NCBI RefSeq assembly: GCF_024868665.1
Contig: NC_079892.1
Coordinates: forward strand, 7,027,269-7,091,268
DNA length: 64,000 nucleotides
Direction: 5' to 3'
Source: Triplophysa rosa
Taxonomy: Eukaryota; Chordata; Actinopteri; Cypriniformes; Nemacheilidae
Shown one piece after another: positions 32,601 through 45,091 of the stretch (positions are counted from its first letter, which is position 1; every line of letters starts with the position of its first letter). The position numbers and the translations under genes are program-made. The notes beneath the pieces were generated by a model. It was not told the origin of the DNA, made no database searches, and saw only the letters and a list, made by a program, of their open reading frames with translations.

Positions 32601-35600
32601 AGAAAAGGAGCTGTTCAAAGCCAAGTGCAACTACACGACTACATCGTTGACCTTGATGTTTAAAGTTGGTGACTAGTCTGTGATAAGTGCAGTGTTGTAG
32701 AGTCTGCTTTGGCAATGAGACTAGATGCAGATGCTTGTTCGATATCTAGACGTTTTGTCAGATGTGCACAAAGTCTTGACCCAAACCAGCAACCACGAGA
32801 CAGCGGAAAAGAGCAGTGCATTAAACTGTTTTTATACACTTTCTTCATTGTGTGTGTGTAAGATTTTGTTCAAATGAGTTTTATGATTCTCACTTAATTG
32901 AGGGAAAAAGGTCATTCACACTCCTAGTCTTATTTAGTGTCTGTGGCAGAGCGTCATAAAAAGTAATGCTCTTGTATTAAGCACATGGCAACAGGCTTGA
33001 GTCGTAGTGTATGCTTGGCTTAATAAGACTTTGGCTGCATGGAGCAAAGTACGTACAAAACATTAATTCCCCCTTTCTGCCATCTGAGTCGCTGAATGGC
33101 ACTTCAAAAGCAAAGTGGGGTTGTGTTAATCCCCCACAGCCGGCCTCAGGTTTGAAGTGTGATCAAAGTCTAGGCTGCACTGATAGATGAGCCCACTCTG
33201 GTCCACTAACTGTCAAGGGAACAGGAAGTTTTGTGAGCGTAATGCCGGATCTAAGGGACACATAGAAGGGCAGAGTTGCAATCTTAAACCCAGAGTGCGT
33301 AAATTGTGAGATGGATACAGATATATGACATTTACTGCAACCACATTTTTTCACAGCATAACCCTTTTGTTATAGTGGATCTATTTTACAACCTGATCAG
33401 TCCTAACTCTAGACATCCTGCCCATACCAAACGTGTCCTTCAAGAAGGTGTTTCAGTAATTCTTTAGACTTCATTGAGTGCGTGGAAGAGACAATCAATA
33501 GCTTCTAAATTGCTAATTACAACCTACCCTAAAAGGCAACGGATTCAGCAAGTTAAGCTTTACTATTGACTTTTTTATAATTTAATAAGGAAGGAATGAT
33601 TTTTTTCCTGCCTTAAGCACAAATGTGACTCTCATCCTGTTTTGCAAAGTTTCTGTTTTTTTACTCCAGCTGACACTGGGCTCCTGGTTTCCGTGCCTCT
33701 CCACAGCCAGGAGGTGTGTGAGTTGACCCTTTGTGACCCTGTTCTCGCCACCATTTCTCTAGAGAGAGGCGGCAATCTGCGGCTTGAGTGAATCTCACAA
33801 TGAATGGATGAGCTGCTGCTCTCGCCCTTGAGTTAATTTTGTAGTGTCACTCTGTTATGGAGAGAAAAGGGAGGGGGTATGTTTTGTACCGGAGTTGAAA
33901 AGTGTTCCCTGTTGCCTGAGGGACTAAGCAGCTAGCCGAGACCTTGCAAAAGAAAGCAACCAAATCGCTAAGCTCCTTATGATGGGCCGTCAAGGAAAGT
34001 GGACCGGTGATGAAGCACTGTGTATTTACATCTGCTCTACTGGCCTCCACTCTCTCTTCAAGTGACATTGGGCATTATGAGGAGAGAGCAGTGCATGCTG
34101 GGTCTGGTTGTGCTGGGTCATTGAAGGAAGAAGGCATTTGCTAGCTGTGGCTTCGGGCTCAAGCTGTCGCTTAGCTTCTCTTCGCTCCTTTCAGTACACC
34201 GGAGTTTGCGGTCCCACTTACTGCCGCTTCATAAACCTTCAATAGCTGCTGTACAATGGAGATAGAAGGGGTTGAAGGTTAAACTTGAACCTCAGTTCCA
34301 TCTTGGAGATAAAAGATGTACAGAAAACCTGAAGATGGAGTGAATCTACATTCACAATACAGCAACGATATTTCCAACTGCTCAGGTTTTTACAATGCGA
34401 GGCAATCACATTCTCTATAATTAACATGTACATGGATTTGTACTCGTAGCACTCCGATGTTAATTTATCTTGGCTGAATTATTTCTACCGCTGTTTTCAG
34501 AGTCTGTTGTTCTTATCGGTCTGGGAACTTTAGTGTGTGTAAAAAGTATGTATGTGTGCTTTGTAGCGGTGCAAATTACAGAGATGTAATGCAGAGCAAC
34601 ACTTCAATCAAGTGCACAACAAAGCATTTTCAGTGCACATGATCTTCTTTTTTAAATGTGGCATGTGCAGTTTCTGAGCTTCTGTGCTTGAGTACTGCAA
34701 GTCTGGCATTTCCTCATGGCAACAATCTGTCTTTCTCCAATTTCTGTTGTAATGCCTAATGATGACAACATTAGAAGGTAGTCAAACACAGCCTGTTATT
34801 GCTCCCACTTTAGCTTCTGTATCCTAGAGTGATCCAGAAATGAAAATTCTTTCATCATTTATTCGCCCTCATATAATTCCAAACCTGTATGACTTTCTGA
34901 AGAATACAAAAGAGATGTTGAAGAATGTTGTTAACCAAACATTGGCCCCACCAATGTTCCACAGAAGTCATATACAGGTTTTGAATGACATGAGGATATC
35001 TATTCCTAAATGTTTTGTAACAGATGGTTAGATTGTTCATTTCAAATGTAAAACTAACATGAAATTTATAAATGTATTCTACTACCACAAGAGTGCCGTT
35101 ATGTGGTGTTAGACATATCTCACGAGTCAATGAGCAGTATTAAAAACATGAAGTTATACCATTAATTTCTTTTGTCAGAACTTGAAGTTTATAAAAGCAC
35201 CTGCTAGTAAAATTAGACAATGCTGTAATGCTAACCTCCCTCCCCTGCTGTTTACTGTTTGTTAGGAACTCGAGCAAGCACTACTGAATCAAGATCAAGA
35301 CTTCCTCTCAGACCTCCTCTGCTCCCTTCTGCGAGGATGTTATCAGCGCAGCGATATCACGTAAGCTACCTTACTTAGATTCGGTGTTTCTTAATTTCAG
35401 GTTGTTTTGAAAGTATAACAGTAAAATGTACCACTCAACGCAGTAGACATAGTGTAATATGAACCTGTACAAGGTGCTGACCCAACCCACATGCTATGTC
35501 TTGAATTTGAACTATTTAACTGCACATGACTACTTGCTCGTAGTAGCACTTTAGTCACAAAGCCAGGTTACCTGCAGCAGTAGTATGGGCCCCCTTTCCA

Positions 35601-38600
35601 GTAAAGAGTATTAGATATTATGTGAGTCAGTGCTGTGATGAATGACTGGCCCCTAAAGGGAGCTCCCTTCCATAGCGGTGCCTCATCAGCAGCAAGGAGT
35701 TGGGTCGATGATTGGGTAGGCAGGAGCGATTCCATTCGCATACTGTGACGGACCGTTAAGGGACGCTGGGTTTTATTGGATTCGACAGCAACTGGCATCC
35801 AGGGGGAGGCCTGCAGGGTACTGGCCTATCACAGAAGTGCCCTTTTCATTCTACATGTGCTAAAGACCCAAGCAGAATGGGGGAGGGAGTGTTACGGATG
35901 AGGGAGAGAGAGAAAGAGAGAAAGATGGAATGGCAGGGGGCCTGCAGCTGTGAGAGAGATCATTCTGCTTTCTCAAGATAAGCCTATTGTTTCTCTCCTT
36001 TTTACTCGCTATCTTCTCTCTTGTTGTCCCAAGGCTCACCCTTGCCCTGCACTTCGGTTTCTGTGTTTTGCTGCAGGAACTTTGGTTAAACAAATATTAG
36101 TTGATCGACCTAAAAACAGTGTCATTACAAAAAGACACAGTGCTTGCTAGCATGAATTGAATCATATGAAATCTCACAGTATTGACTCAAAGTTTAAGGT
36201 TTTGTAGATCAATTTTGACAGGGCTGTTGACCTATCAATTCTGGATCTAATAATGCATTGTTTTAAAACTTAAAGCATTTTGTCTTTCAGGATTCAGTCT
36301 TTTAGGAGTTACCTGGAAGACATTATCAATTACCGATGGGAACTGGAAGAAGGCAAGCCAAACCTACTGAAAGAGCATCCATTTGAGGAGCTACCAACTC
36401 GCACACAGGTGGAGCTCCTGCACAGACTTTGTGATTATCGTCTTGATGCTGCTGATGTCTTCGATCGGCTCAAGGTAGCAAGTTTGTTTATCTTGAATAT
36501 CCTTTCAACTTTTGATGAACAGAACATAAAATAAGTACAGATTTAACACATTTGCAGGCATGTTATATTTGCAAGCACACCATGGTAGAAGTGATCTGAA
36601 GTAGTTTCTTAAAGGGGTCATACGGCGCGAACAGGTGTTTTTCTGTGTCTTTTGTGTGTTATAAATTGCCAATGCATGTATTAGACACGTAAAACTTCAA
36701 AAATTAAAGTGTCGGAAACAAAAGATGCATTCTATCTAAAAGTGAATGCTCACCCAGACCTGCCTGAAACGCCTCGTGTAACCACACCCCCACAAATCCA
36801 CGTCAGTTCATGGTATGATTTGACTAAGACCGCCCAAATGTATACGTAAGTAAGGTGGGTGTACCTGTCACTACAATTGCTTTGGAACCTGATGTTTCAA
36901 ATATGGTAAGAAGTGTTACATTTCCGTCACACGCTTGCAGTATTCGACCAATCACTACACATTGGTTAACTGGCCAATCATAGCACACCTCGCTTTTCAA
37001 AGCTATGAGCTTTGTTAAAAATCTGTGCGTTTCGGAGAGGATACAAACATGCAGGATATGTGGAAAATACAGCGTTTTTTTAACCTTAAATCGTGTATAC
37101 ACATTGCATTACATCTAAAACAATCGATAATATTCGTTTTAGCTGTGTCATATGACTCCTTTAAAGTATTCCTGGGTTTACAGGGCCTGGATGCAGACAG
37201 TTTACGTGTTGAGCCTTTCGGCCAAGATGGGACGGGGGCCCTCTACTGGTACTTTTATGGTACACGGCTGTACAAAGAGGAGCCAACCGAAACATTGTCT
37301 TTTAAATACAGGTATGGACGGATAAACAACATAAGAAAATAACGTAACATTTACCTATATCTGTTCTCAATCCTATGTACCATTTTTACAGTGAGACTTA
37401 TGACAAAGTGCCTGAGAAAAAAAGAAGAGGGAGGCCACCAAAGAAGAAGCTTGAGGATAAACTGCCAATGTAAATTATATCTTTTAACATCCAGTCAGAA
37501 TACATATGACCATGAGTACAAAATACACATACTTCCGACAGATCTCACTCTTTTCAGTGGAACTCTTTAGGAAAGCAAGGGTTGATTTGGTTTGCTTAAT
37601 TGATCTTGTTTGTTTCAGGGAGGAGGAGGAGGAGGAAGAGGAAGAAGAGGGGGAGACGGAAGAGTCCGTGAAGGCAGATGAGGAGAGCATTGAGGAGGTC
37701 AAACCTAAAATAGGTTGGTAAAACAAGATGAATTTTGCAAAAGCTGAACTAGTTTTAGATGTAAAGATGTTGATCACCACATAAATTTGGCAAAATTTTC
37801 AGTCTTTGATTTGGATTTGATTAGGTGATATTGAGCTGTTTGTAAACTGTATGAGATGTGTTGTCAGAGCCAAACCGTGGAGCCTGGTCTCTGGTTTGTG
37901 ACACAGAGGAGCAATGGGCTAGTCTGGCTGAGAGTATTAAAGACAAAACCTCACCTCAGGACCGTCACCTGTATCGCATCATAACTCAAAACTTCCTGCC
38001 CGAGATCAGCAACATGATCGAGCACAAGGTGAGTTTTATTAAATCTGCATATGATGCAATAATGAGTCATGTCACAAGCTCTAAGATTTAGAGCTAGTTA
38101 GTATTTTCATTGTCCGTTGGACTAATAAATAATATTCAAGTGTAGTTTGTCATTTAGGAATATTTCCTTATGTGCATATAGATATATAGATGAACTAGGT
38201 ATCTCATCTTTGTCTCATCTAAACAGTGGAAAATCTTGTTGTCTAGCTGAGATGTACAGTGTGCTGCAGTGTTGACGTGTCATTTCTGTGGCTAATCAAG
38301 ACCTATTAGAGTGTCTGGTTGCCATAGCTACCCTGCTCTCAGCAATCTCCATTACATACCATCACTTTATAAATCTTATATACATCTTACTCCGTGAAAC
38401 AACATGCAGCTATACATATTTTTTAGACGGAAGTGATTCACTGCAGTCGTTAAGAACAATCCAAATACTTAATTTCACAACCTTGAAGCTGCAGGTTTTA
38501 ATTTGGAACTGCTTCTTCCAAGTCAGCCCACCGACACACACACTTATCCACACGTGCATGCTCGCACAGCCCTGTCAGAGCCAATCCATCAAGCCGTCGA

Positions 38601-41600
38601 CGTGTAGCAGGCTCTCACCTTGAGGCGAGCTGGAGCCTGGTGATTGACGGTTCGCAGTGCTGCAGGTTTTTGACCTCTTAAGTGGTTATACCAGAGGCAG
38701 CCTGTGCACTACGGGATTAAGTATGTAAAGAGTAAGGTTCTGCTTTTACTGAGATTCGGAGAGAATGGGGCTGATGTTCATTCAGGTGGCCTCCGTTCGG
38801 TAAACAAAGAGCATATGAGGGAGGGGTAGATAATCCCACAAGTGACCATGTATGCAACTTCAAGTGACAAGGGTGCATTTTTCCCTCAGGAGAAAGAGAT
38901 CAAACACAAGCTTCTGAATCCACCCAAAGAACGTAATGGCCACCACTGTGAGCAAAACGACAGCAATGAAAATGGGGTAGGCTTATAGTCTACTGTAGTG
39001 CTTTTTTTTGTTTGAAAAATATTATAAGACATACAGTACGTTAATACACACATGTGTGTGTGTGTGTGTGTGCGTGCGTGTGTGAGTAGACCAATGGTAC
39101 AACTGAGGTGGACCAAAAGCAGAAAGAGGAAGACCTGCAAAGACAAGTGCTTCTCGCTGAGCAGCGCCGTGAAGAAGAGAGACTTCTCAAGGAGGAACGG
39201 GAGAGAGAGGAACAGGAGAGAGTTAAAGCAGTAGAGGGTGAGTCTTGTTTCACTTTTATCAAAAGTCACCAGCTACCTTAATACTTTCTCAGGCACAGGA
39301 GCTCAAAGTTTCCCCGGAAGCTTGATCAAACACACTGATGCTAGAGCACATTCTGTAGTCTTGTCTCAACATGGCAGTTTTGAAGTCAGCAGGTTTTTAA
39401 CCTAAGGCTTCTTCAATCATACAAAGAGCTGAGCTAGTGGAAACGATCAACCTAACTCCTCATGAGAATCATCCAGCTCTGATATCCTCTGTCAAAGGGT
39501 TAATTAACTCATGATTGTGCCGATGCTGATTTAATATATTATGGATGAAGATCAGGCTTGCGGTTCTCTCCAGTGGTTTCCTCCTCCAACCCCTTTAATC
39601 CTCCACAGCAGGGTGTGCCGGTCAAGGCAGCACATAAAGCACTTTTCCCCTTTATCTTGCTGGTGTCCTTTGATCAAATGTGCCTTCCAAAACTGCCTGA
39701 TGAATCGCTCGTATTACTTTTTTTGTTTGCTAACTTTTCGTTTAATCATGCCCTGTTAATGATAAGATGTGTAATGTGAGCTTTAGCTTTCTTATTCTGT
39801 CATTCATTGTTTTTATGTTGTACAGAGCGTGCACGTAGAAGAAAGCAGCGAGAGGAGAAGGCCTGGTTGCTCTCCCAAGGGAAAGAGCTTCCCGCTGAGT
39901 TGCTTAATCTTGAGACCCACTCACCTGTTCGCAGATCATGTCGCACGAAACAGTTGTAAGCAGTCCGTTTTAATCCATCTTTCTAATAACTATACTTGCA
40001 TACAGGAATGATTTTTGTTGCTAATTACCATCTAACGCTGAATGCAATGGTTGTTTTTGTGGTTCTGCTTTTCTCATTTCCCTACTGTAGTTATGACATA
40101 GATGATGATTACACCGCTCTCTACAAAGGTACGTTTGTACAGTGTTGGGGATGCTTGTGCTGTGGTCAAACTTCAATATTTCCTCTTTTAACAGCTGCAG
40201 TAGCTTCATTGAATGTAAAATAATTTTCTCTGTAGTGTTGGAAGCCCTCAAAGCTCACAAAGATGCCTGGCCCTTCATGGAGCCAGTTGATGAGTCGTAT
40301 GCCCCCAACTACCATGAAATCATACAGGTTGGCATTTATTAATATTGTTATAATGATAATAATAAAGTTACAATGAATTTGAACACCGATAACAATAGAA
40401 TAATGTGTTAAATGTGTTGTCAGACTCCAATGGACCTGTCCACTATTGAGAGAAAGCTAAATGATGGGGAGTACATGGCCAAGGAAGAGTTTGTGGCTGA
40501 TGTAAAGCTGATGTTTGAGAACTGTCTGGAATACAATGGAGAAGAGAGTGGTAAATATGATGCTATTCTGTTTTGTTACCCAGAATTGTGGCTTGTAAGC
40601 AGAAGTGAAAATCACTGAAATGTGTAGTCTTATATTACACTCTCTATAGATGAGCAAAGCAATCCGCATTAGTGGTGCAAGTATGTGAGGAAGCTTTGAC
40701 ATTGATTAATAGAGAGTGATTGAGCTATTCTCCAGTGAGCCAGGTCCTCCAGTGTCACAGAGACATTCCAGACCCGCAGCTCCCCTCACTGGAGCCATCC
40801 ATCCATCAGAATGCACTCCCCTGGGGGTGGCGGGGTCAGAGGTCAACTCTGGTTATGTGACCTGGTCTGTGTGTTAGCTGCATGGGCAGATGAGATTGTG
40901 TGTGTGTGTGTGTAAATCTGACTTGCCTGTCTGTATCACCTCAGAATACACAATAATGGCCGAGTCCTTGGAACGCTGCTTTAGCCGAGCCTTATTGAAG
41001 CATTTTCCCACTGAGGATGGCGATACAGATGAGGAGTTTCATGTGGGCAGTGAGGACCGTGACCGTAAAGAGAAGAAAAAGAGCAAAAGCCATAGACAAT
41101 CTGGGCCTGATAGCTTGATCAGAGCCACAGAGCAGGCTCAAAAACGAAAAGCTACCAACAATGGCAAAGGAAACAATCAGCATCAAGACATATTGACTTC
41201 TTCACAACCCCCTTCTTTACACTACAGTAATGGCCCATCATATCCCCATAACATGCACCCAGGACAGCAACAGGCTGGAATAATGCATCCAGCTCAGCAG
41301 GTTAGACCTCAGTCTGTTTTAAAAATTGAGTATTATTGACCGAACGTTTTGAAAACATATATAGTTTTCTCCCTGTGCCAGTGCTTCACAACTATGTTTT
41401 TTCCTCTAAAGTTTCACCGGCCTGCAGGTCCTCCAGGACCAGGTATGTATCCGCAACGTATGATGATAGACCCTCGATACCCATACCCTGGGCAAAGACA
41501 CCTCATGCCTAGATCATCAGGGGATCATGGAAATCTGCATATACCTCACTACAACATGCAGGTATGTTTTTTTGCATTTATCAGTATTAGTTTTGTCATC

Positions 41601-44600
41601 TTTTAAGAGTTACATGAAATGTTTTTTTATCATATAATATGATTTTTTATCATATAATTTGATTTTTTTTGCAGAATTCCCACATAAATGGCCCCCAATT
41701 TGGGCCCAGATACCCAGTAGGACCTGATGGCCGACCTCTTCCACCTCCACATCAGCAGCATTCTTATCCTGGACCCACTCATGGCCCTTCCCTTGGTCCT
41801 AGGCCAGTGGCCCTTCAGCCTGGAGGCCTCTTTGCCCCTCCACCCGAGGGCAACATGTACCCTTCACGCCAACAATCAGATGGGCAACTCATGCAGGCTG
41901 CAGGGAACAGGTACCCTATGCCTGGTGTCCCAATGCATGGTTCTTACCCTCCTTATGGCCCTCATGGCATGAGGATGCAGAGGATGTGGCCACCCGTCAA
42001 CCACCAAGGACAGCAGACATCTGGTGGCCCAATGCTGCAAGAACAGGGCATGACTAACCAGCATCCATATAATCACGGCATGATCCGTCCTCCACACAGT
42101 TCTGGTTATGCAATGGCGAACAATCAATACAGAATGGCCCCTGTGAATTCCCAAGGTCCCATTGGCCAAGGACCACCAGGGGCTCCTCAGGACACAATGC
42201 CACATTTAGCATCCATGCTTGATAGTCCAGAGATGATTGCTCTTCAACAACTCTCTGCTTCATCTTCCCATGTTACAAGCTTCCAGCCGACCCCACAGAG
42301 TGGTGGTAATACTTCAGGTGGTGCTGCACTGTCTCCTCCTGAAAACAAGCTTCTCAGACCTAGGGATGGTGTATCAGACATCCAGCACACACCAACATCC
42401 CCCAGAGGTAGATGTGGGCATATTTGTACCATTTCAAAGTTTGAGGGATATGGTCTTCATGATTTATGCAGTTTATCTTCATTATAACATTGAGAACCAC
42501 ACTTAACTCTTAATTATGTATTATGACAGGTTCAAATCCAAAACCAGATGATAAACTGTCAACTGGAGAGATGTCTACTCTTAACAGATCACCACAGGCC
42601 AAGGCTTTACTAAATACAGCTTCATCATCAGTGTGCAGCACTGAATGTTCTGATCAGAATGAAGACAAACAAGGGCAACCAAATTCAGAAATACCCCACA
42701 ACAGTGACCAACATAACTCAAATCAGCTGGGACAACAGAAGGCTATGGAGGATTCTTCAAAGGTTTCCCTTAATGGTCCTTCCCAGGAAACCTCAGATGA
42801 ACCACCCCAGCACCCTTCTCAACAAATACATCAAAACGTTCCCCCACAATTTATGCAGAATGGCCTTCAACGACATGTTCCTCCACACATGCTACATAGT
42901 CTGGCTTCACAAATGTCACAAAATATGTTTCAGCAATACCATCAGAATGACTCACAACAAGCACTCCACAATGTATCTGTAAGAGGCCCTCAGCCAGGAC
43001 CTCTCCATGGAATGCCACAGATACCATCTCAGGGTGGGCAACCTGGTGTTCATCAGCCTGCAACCATCAGTTCTCTACCTCCCAGCCACCCTGTATCCCA
43101 TCCAATTGCTCAGCCCTCTCCAGCCGATCAAGGGGACCAAAGACCTTGTGAGCCAACCAGCAGGAGATTATCAGGTGGGAGCACAGCTTCCCAAGATAGC
43201 ACCAATGCTAACATGAGGACTGATTCTGCTAACAGCCTTAACAAACAACAGCCCTTCAGTCCAGAGTCACAAACTCAGCTGAGAAGGCAGGGACCAGTAC
43301 CACTGAACAATCAGGCACCTCCAATGCACAATCAGGCACCTCCAATGCACTCTCAGGGTCCAGAAACCAACACTATGGGCCACTATAGTGCAAATGAGCC
43401 AACACTTCAACATTTTGGCCCACAGATGAGTAGACCATTACATTCCTCAAATCAACAGGCTTACGCAAACCAGACTCCACACTATGCCGCTTATCATCAG
43501 CAAGGTGTTCCTTACCAGTATCGCATGGCCACGCAACATCCTCAGGAACACCCCAGCATGTATCCTCAGTTCCAGCAGCAGCAGTTTTATCAGCACTCTA
43601 GACATAACAGACCTAGATTTGCATCTGAGGAGTGGCCTAGACCTCCATATCAACCTCAACATTCAATGATGCCTAATTCTTTCCCATCACCATCAGTTGG
43701 CACTGTTAATGGCCGGCATAAGGACAACACCATGTCTCCTCAGGGATCTGATGGATCTGGTAGGAGTTTAATGTCCCCGAGTCCTTTACCTGATGGGTCG
43801 CTGAGCAGCACATTGGAAAGAAGAGAACATGGCAGCCCTGCCAAACAGGCAAGAACTGAGGAGCCTTCTGAACGTGCTGACAGCCCAAAGGAGCTCCTGG
43901 ACCTGGACAGCCACAATGCTGCAACCCGACATCATACTTCAGCTCAACCACACCCCAGTTTCCCATATGGCCCTCGTGCCATGCATGCCAGCGTGCAGCA
44001 GGGTAGTGCTCCCCATATGATGGCAGGTGGGCCGTATTCCAACCACCAGTTTCCCAGAGGACACTTTGCCCCACAGCATCCTCTTCCACATTTGATGGAA
44101 GCCTTACAGAGGCCCCAGCACCTGCCTTTCTCCCCAGGTCAAACTCGTATGGCTATGTACAGGCACCCAAATGTTGCCGGGCACTTCCAGGGAATGGTGG
44201 TTCCACAAAGGACAGTGGTGGCGGAACACTTAATTCGCACTGGGTAAGAAATCTCTTTTAGTTAGATCTTTAAGATAAATAATCCATATTAGATGTCAAA
44301 TTCATGTATGCTAGCATGATAGATAAAATAACCTAAATAAATAATTTGGCACATTCATCTAAATCAGAGGCTGTTTACACGACGGCGTTTTCAACTTCAA
44401 AAACGGTCAACTTTTTATGCATTTTGGCCATTTGTTTACATGACAACAGCGTTTTGGGGGACTGAAAACGGGTCTCAAAGTGCAAGTTTTTGAAAACGGC
44501 ACCGTTCTCGTCTCTGTGTAAACTGCAAGACGGAAGTTTTGGAAAACGATGATATCACGCACATGCGTAGTACTTGTTCAGTCATGCGAGCATACCCAAA

Positions 44601-45091
44601 ACAACATGGTCACCTCCGGTACTGTGTGCGGGTGCTGCTGGACATATGTATTAACGTTTCTCTAGCGTGGATTTACTGCACCACTAAGACCAGTGGAGAC
44701 ACATTATTTACATTCGCCAGACCTTAAGCACACATATACGTCAACCAAGGTTATTAAAATGCACTTTTGGATCATAATTGTGTATGTGCGCAGGCACGTT
44801 GTGTTTCTTTACAATGCAACATCGCCATCCACTGACCTGGCATGCATAATGCAGCGTTTTTATTTGTTTTCCCTGATAGGTCTAAATGCAGATTGTTTTG
44901 AAAATGCTGTCGTGTATGTGAGACTTCTTAAAAACACAAAAATCTGTTTTTCATCGTGTATACGTGATCTTAGTCTGTAATACTTTAACACTTTTATTTC
45001 TTAATTGTAATAACTTTTGGTCTTGTTTGATAGGCAGCAGATGTTTGGTACAGCATCTCCCAATGGCCCAGGCAATAAACAAGGAGTGTGA
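20640..45091 (+). CDS. cecr2: CECR2 histone acetyl-lysine reader (bromodomain protein)
   Basis: Bromodomain subunit of the CERF chromatin-remodelling complex with an ISWI ATPase; linked to neural-tube closure. Eighteen coding exons: 20640-20759, 35266-35360, 36291-36474, 37184-37311, 37392-37469, 37619-37713, 37868-38028, 38890-38976, 39090-39237, 39826-39955, 40091-40128, 40236-40327, 40424-40550, 40945-41300, 41412-41561, 41675-42407, 42530-44243 and 45034-45091, giving 1,497 aa (human about 1,480). Visible parts: the N-terminal [18 protein letters not shown] region; an AT-hook (RRGRPPKKK, near residue 190); a Glu run; a coiled coil; the bromodomain (about residues 420-530, with [20 protein letters not shown] and the acetyl-lysine Asn in LEYNGE); then a long Pro/Gln/Met-rich disordered tail. 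I used the ATG at 20640, since the codon 27 bases upstream is GTG. It is transcribed divergently from slc25a18. Confidence 0.97.
27240..28760 (+). mobile_element. Degraded Tc1-like transposon with long inverted repeats
   Basis: Left and right terminal inverted repeats of about 200 bases (27240-27455 and 28560-28760) are close inverted copies, running from the outer TTCAACCCCCTTCATTTTAT to the inner AAGTATTCACACCCTT. This long form resembles the IR/DR class of fish Tc1 elements. The right end has lost about 11 terminal bases (AGCCACTGCA region). TA flanks both ends. Between the repeats lies a broken transposase, described separately. Confidence 0.85.
27632..28490 (+). pseudogene. Tc1-like transposase remnant
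   Basis: The reading starts [10 protein letters not shown] then hits a stop before [12 protein letters not shown]. Later pieces appear in shifting frames: [18 protein letters not shown], the catalytic block FWSDESQIH, and [11 protein letters not shown]. Several stops and frameshifts prevent any functional product. The order and motifs are those of the Tc1/mariner DDE transposase family. Confidence 0.85.
28763..29983 (-). mobile_element. Intact mariner-type transposon (DD36E, Incomer-like)
   Basis: A 1,221-base element with identical 29-base terminal inverted repeats at 28763-28791 and 29955-29983 (outer 20 bases CACTCACCTAAAGGATTATT), flanked on both sides by the TA target duplication (28761-28762 and 29984-29985). 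One uninterrupted transposase gene fills the interior. Identical termini and an open frame suggest recent insertion and possible activity. It sits in cecr2 intron 1, antisense to the host gene. Confidence 0.93.
28795..29835 (-). CDS. Tc1/mariner transposase with DD36E catalytic triad
   Basis: 346 aa, the typical size for the superfamily. It cuts the element out and reinserts it at TA dinucleotides. The N-terminal half carries a paired, helix-turn-helix DNA-binding region ([20 protein letters not shown] at about 22-41; a second helix set with LTEITTRYN around 85-93). The catalytic residues are Asp155 (WSDESR), Asp246 (FQQDNAPCH) and Glu283 ([10 protein letters not shown]). I count 36 residues between the second Asp and the Glu, not the 34 of the Tc1/Sleeping Beauty type, which points to the DD36E (Incomer) family. 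The stop codon lies just inside the right-hand TIR as read on this strand. No frame damage is visible. Confidence 0.93.
   Translation of the reverse strand: MGKKGDLSNFERGMVVGARRAGLSISQSAQLLGFSRTTISRVYKEWCEKGKTSSMRQSCGRKCLVDARGQRRMGRLIQADRRATLTEITTRYNRGMQQSICEATTRTTLRQMGYNSRRPHRVPLISTTNRKKRLQFARAHQNWTVEDWKNVAWSDESRFLLRHSNGRVRIWRKQNENMDPSCLVTTVQAGGGGVMVWGMFSWHTLGPLVPIGHRLNATAYLSIVSDHVHPFMTTMYPSSNGYFQQDNAPCHKARIISNWFLEHDNEFTVLEWPPQSPDLNPIEHLWDVVERELRALDVHPTNLHQLQDAILSIWANISKECFQHLVESMPRRIKAVLKAKGGQTPY
30923..31480. repeat. Probable non-autonomous DNA element in cecr2 intron 1
   Basis: The left end TTAAAGGCAGAGTAGATCATTT resembles the inverted right end (reverse complement TTTAAGGCTGAGTAGGCAATC). 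The interior is unusually GC-rich for the intron (for example CCACGCCTCCTCC and GTGCGCACAGACC). No transposase and no clear target duplication were identified. Confidence 0.5.
36610..37164. repeat. MITE in cecr2 intron 3
   Basis: Terminal inverted repeats TTAAAGGGGTCATACGG (left) and GTCATATGACTCCTTTAA (right) bound 555 bases with no coding content. Confidence 0.65.
37619..37655 (+). repeat. GAG/GAA repeat coding a poly-Glu run in cecr2
   Basis: The start of exon 6 is a purine-only GAG/GAA tract encoding nine Glu residues in a row after the junction Met, then Gly-Glu. It is in frame and probably length-variable between individuals. Confidence 0.8.
39050..39089 (+). repeat. TG microsatellite forming the acceptor of cecr2 exon 9
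   Basis: A (TG)n tract with a few TGCG interruptions runs straight into the AG used as the 3' splice site before exon 9 (39090). There is no pyrimidine tract between the repeat and the AG (GTGTGTGAGTAG). Confidence 0.85.
44367..44965. repeat. Probable hAT-like element in the last cecr2 intron
   Basis: The left part reads CTGTTTACACGACGGCGTTT followed by repeated AAAACGG motifs; the right part has CATCGTGTATACGTGAT in inverse sense. It looks like the fish repeat with TTTACA/ACGACG ends. The borders are approximate. Confidence 0.4.

Larger units (their letters stand above)
20760..35265. other. Long first intron of cecr2
   Basis: About 14.5 kb without a host gene. It contains a degraded Tc1 element (27240-28760), an intact DD36E mariner-type element (28763-29983), a probable MITE (30923-31480) and a partial foldback MITE (about 34829-34990). 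Near 24115-24200 is a fragment with TTTATTTATATAGCACC, a motif of a common fish dispersed repeat. Open frames of up to 131 codons elsewhere (21857-22252, 26425-26790) match nothing I know and lack splice or family support. Confidence 0.7.

Noticed and set aside
38886..39269. 127-codon minus-strand frame with a His-Thr repeat
   Set aside because: It is created by the TG microsatellite and the antisense of cecr2 exons 8-9. Not a gene.
43706..44089. 127-codon minus-strand open frame opposite cecr2
   Set aside because: It is antisense to the largest cecr2 coding exon, whose Pro/Gln/His codon bias keeps the opposite strand open. No start context, splice signals or family similarity.
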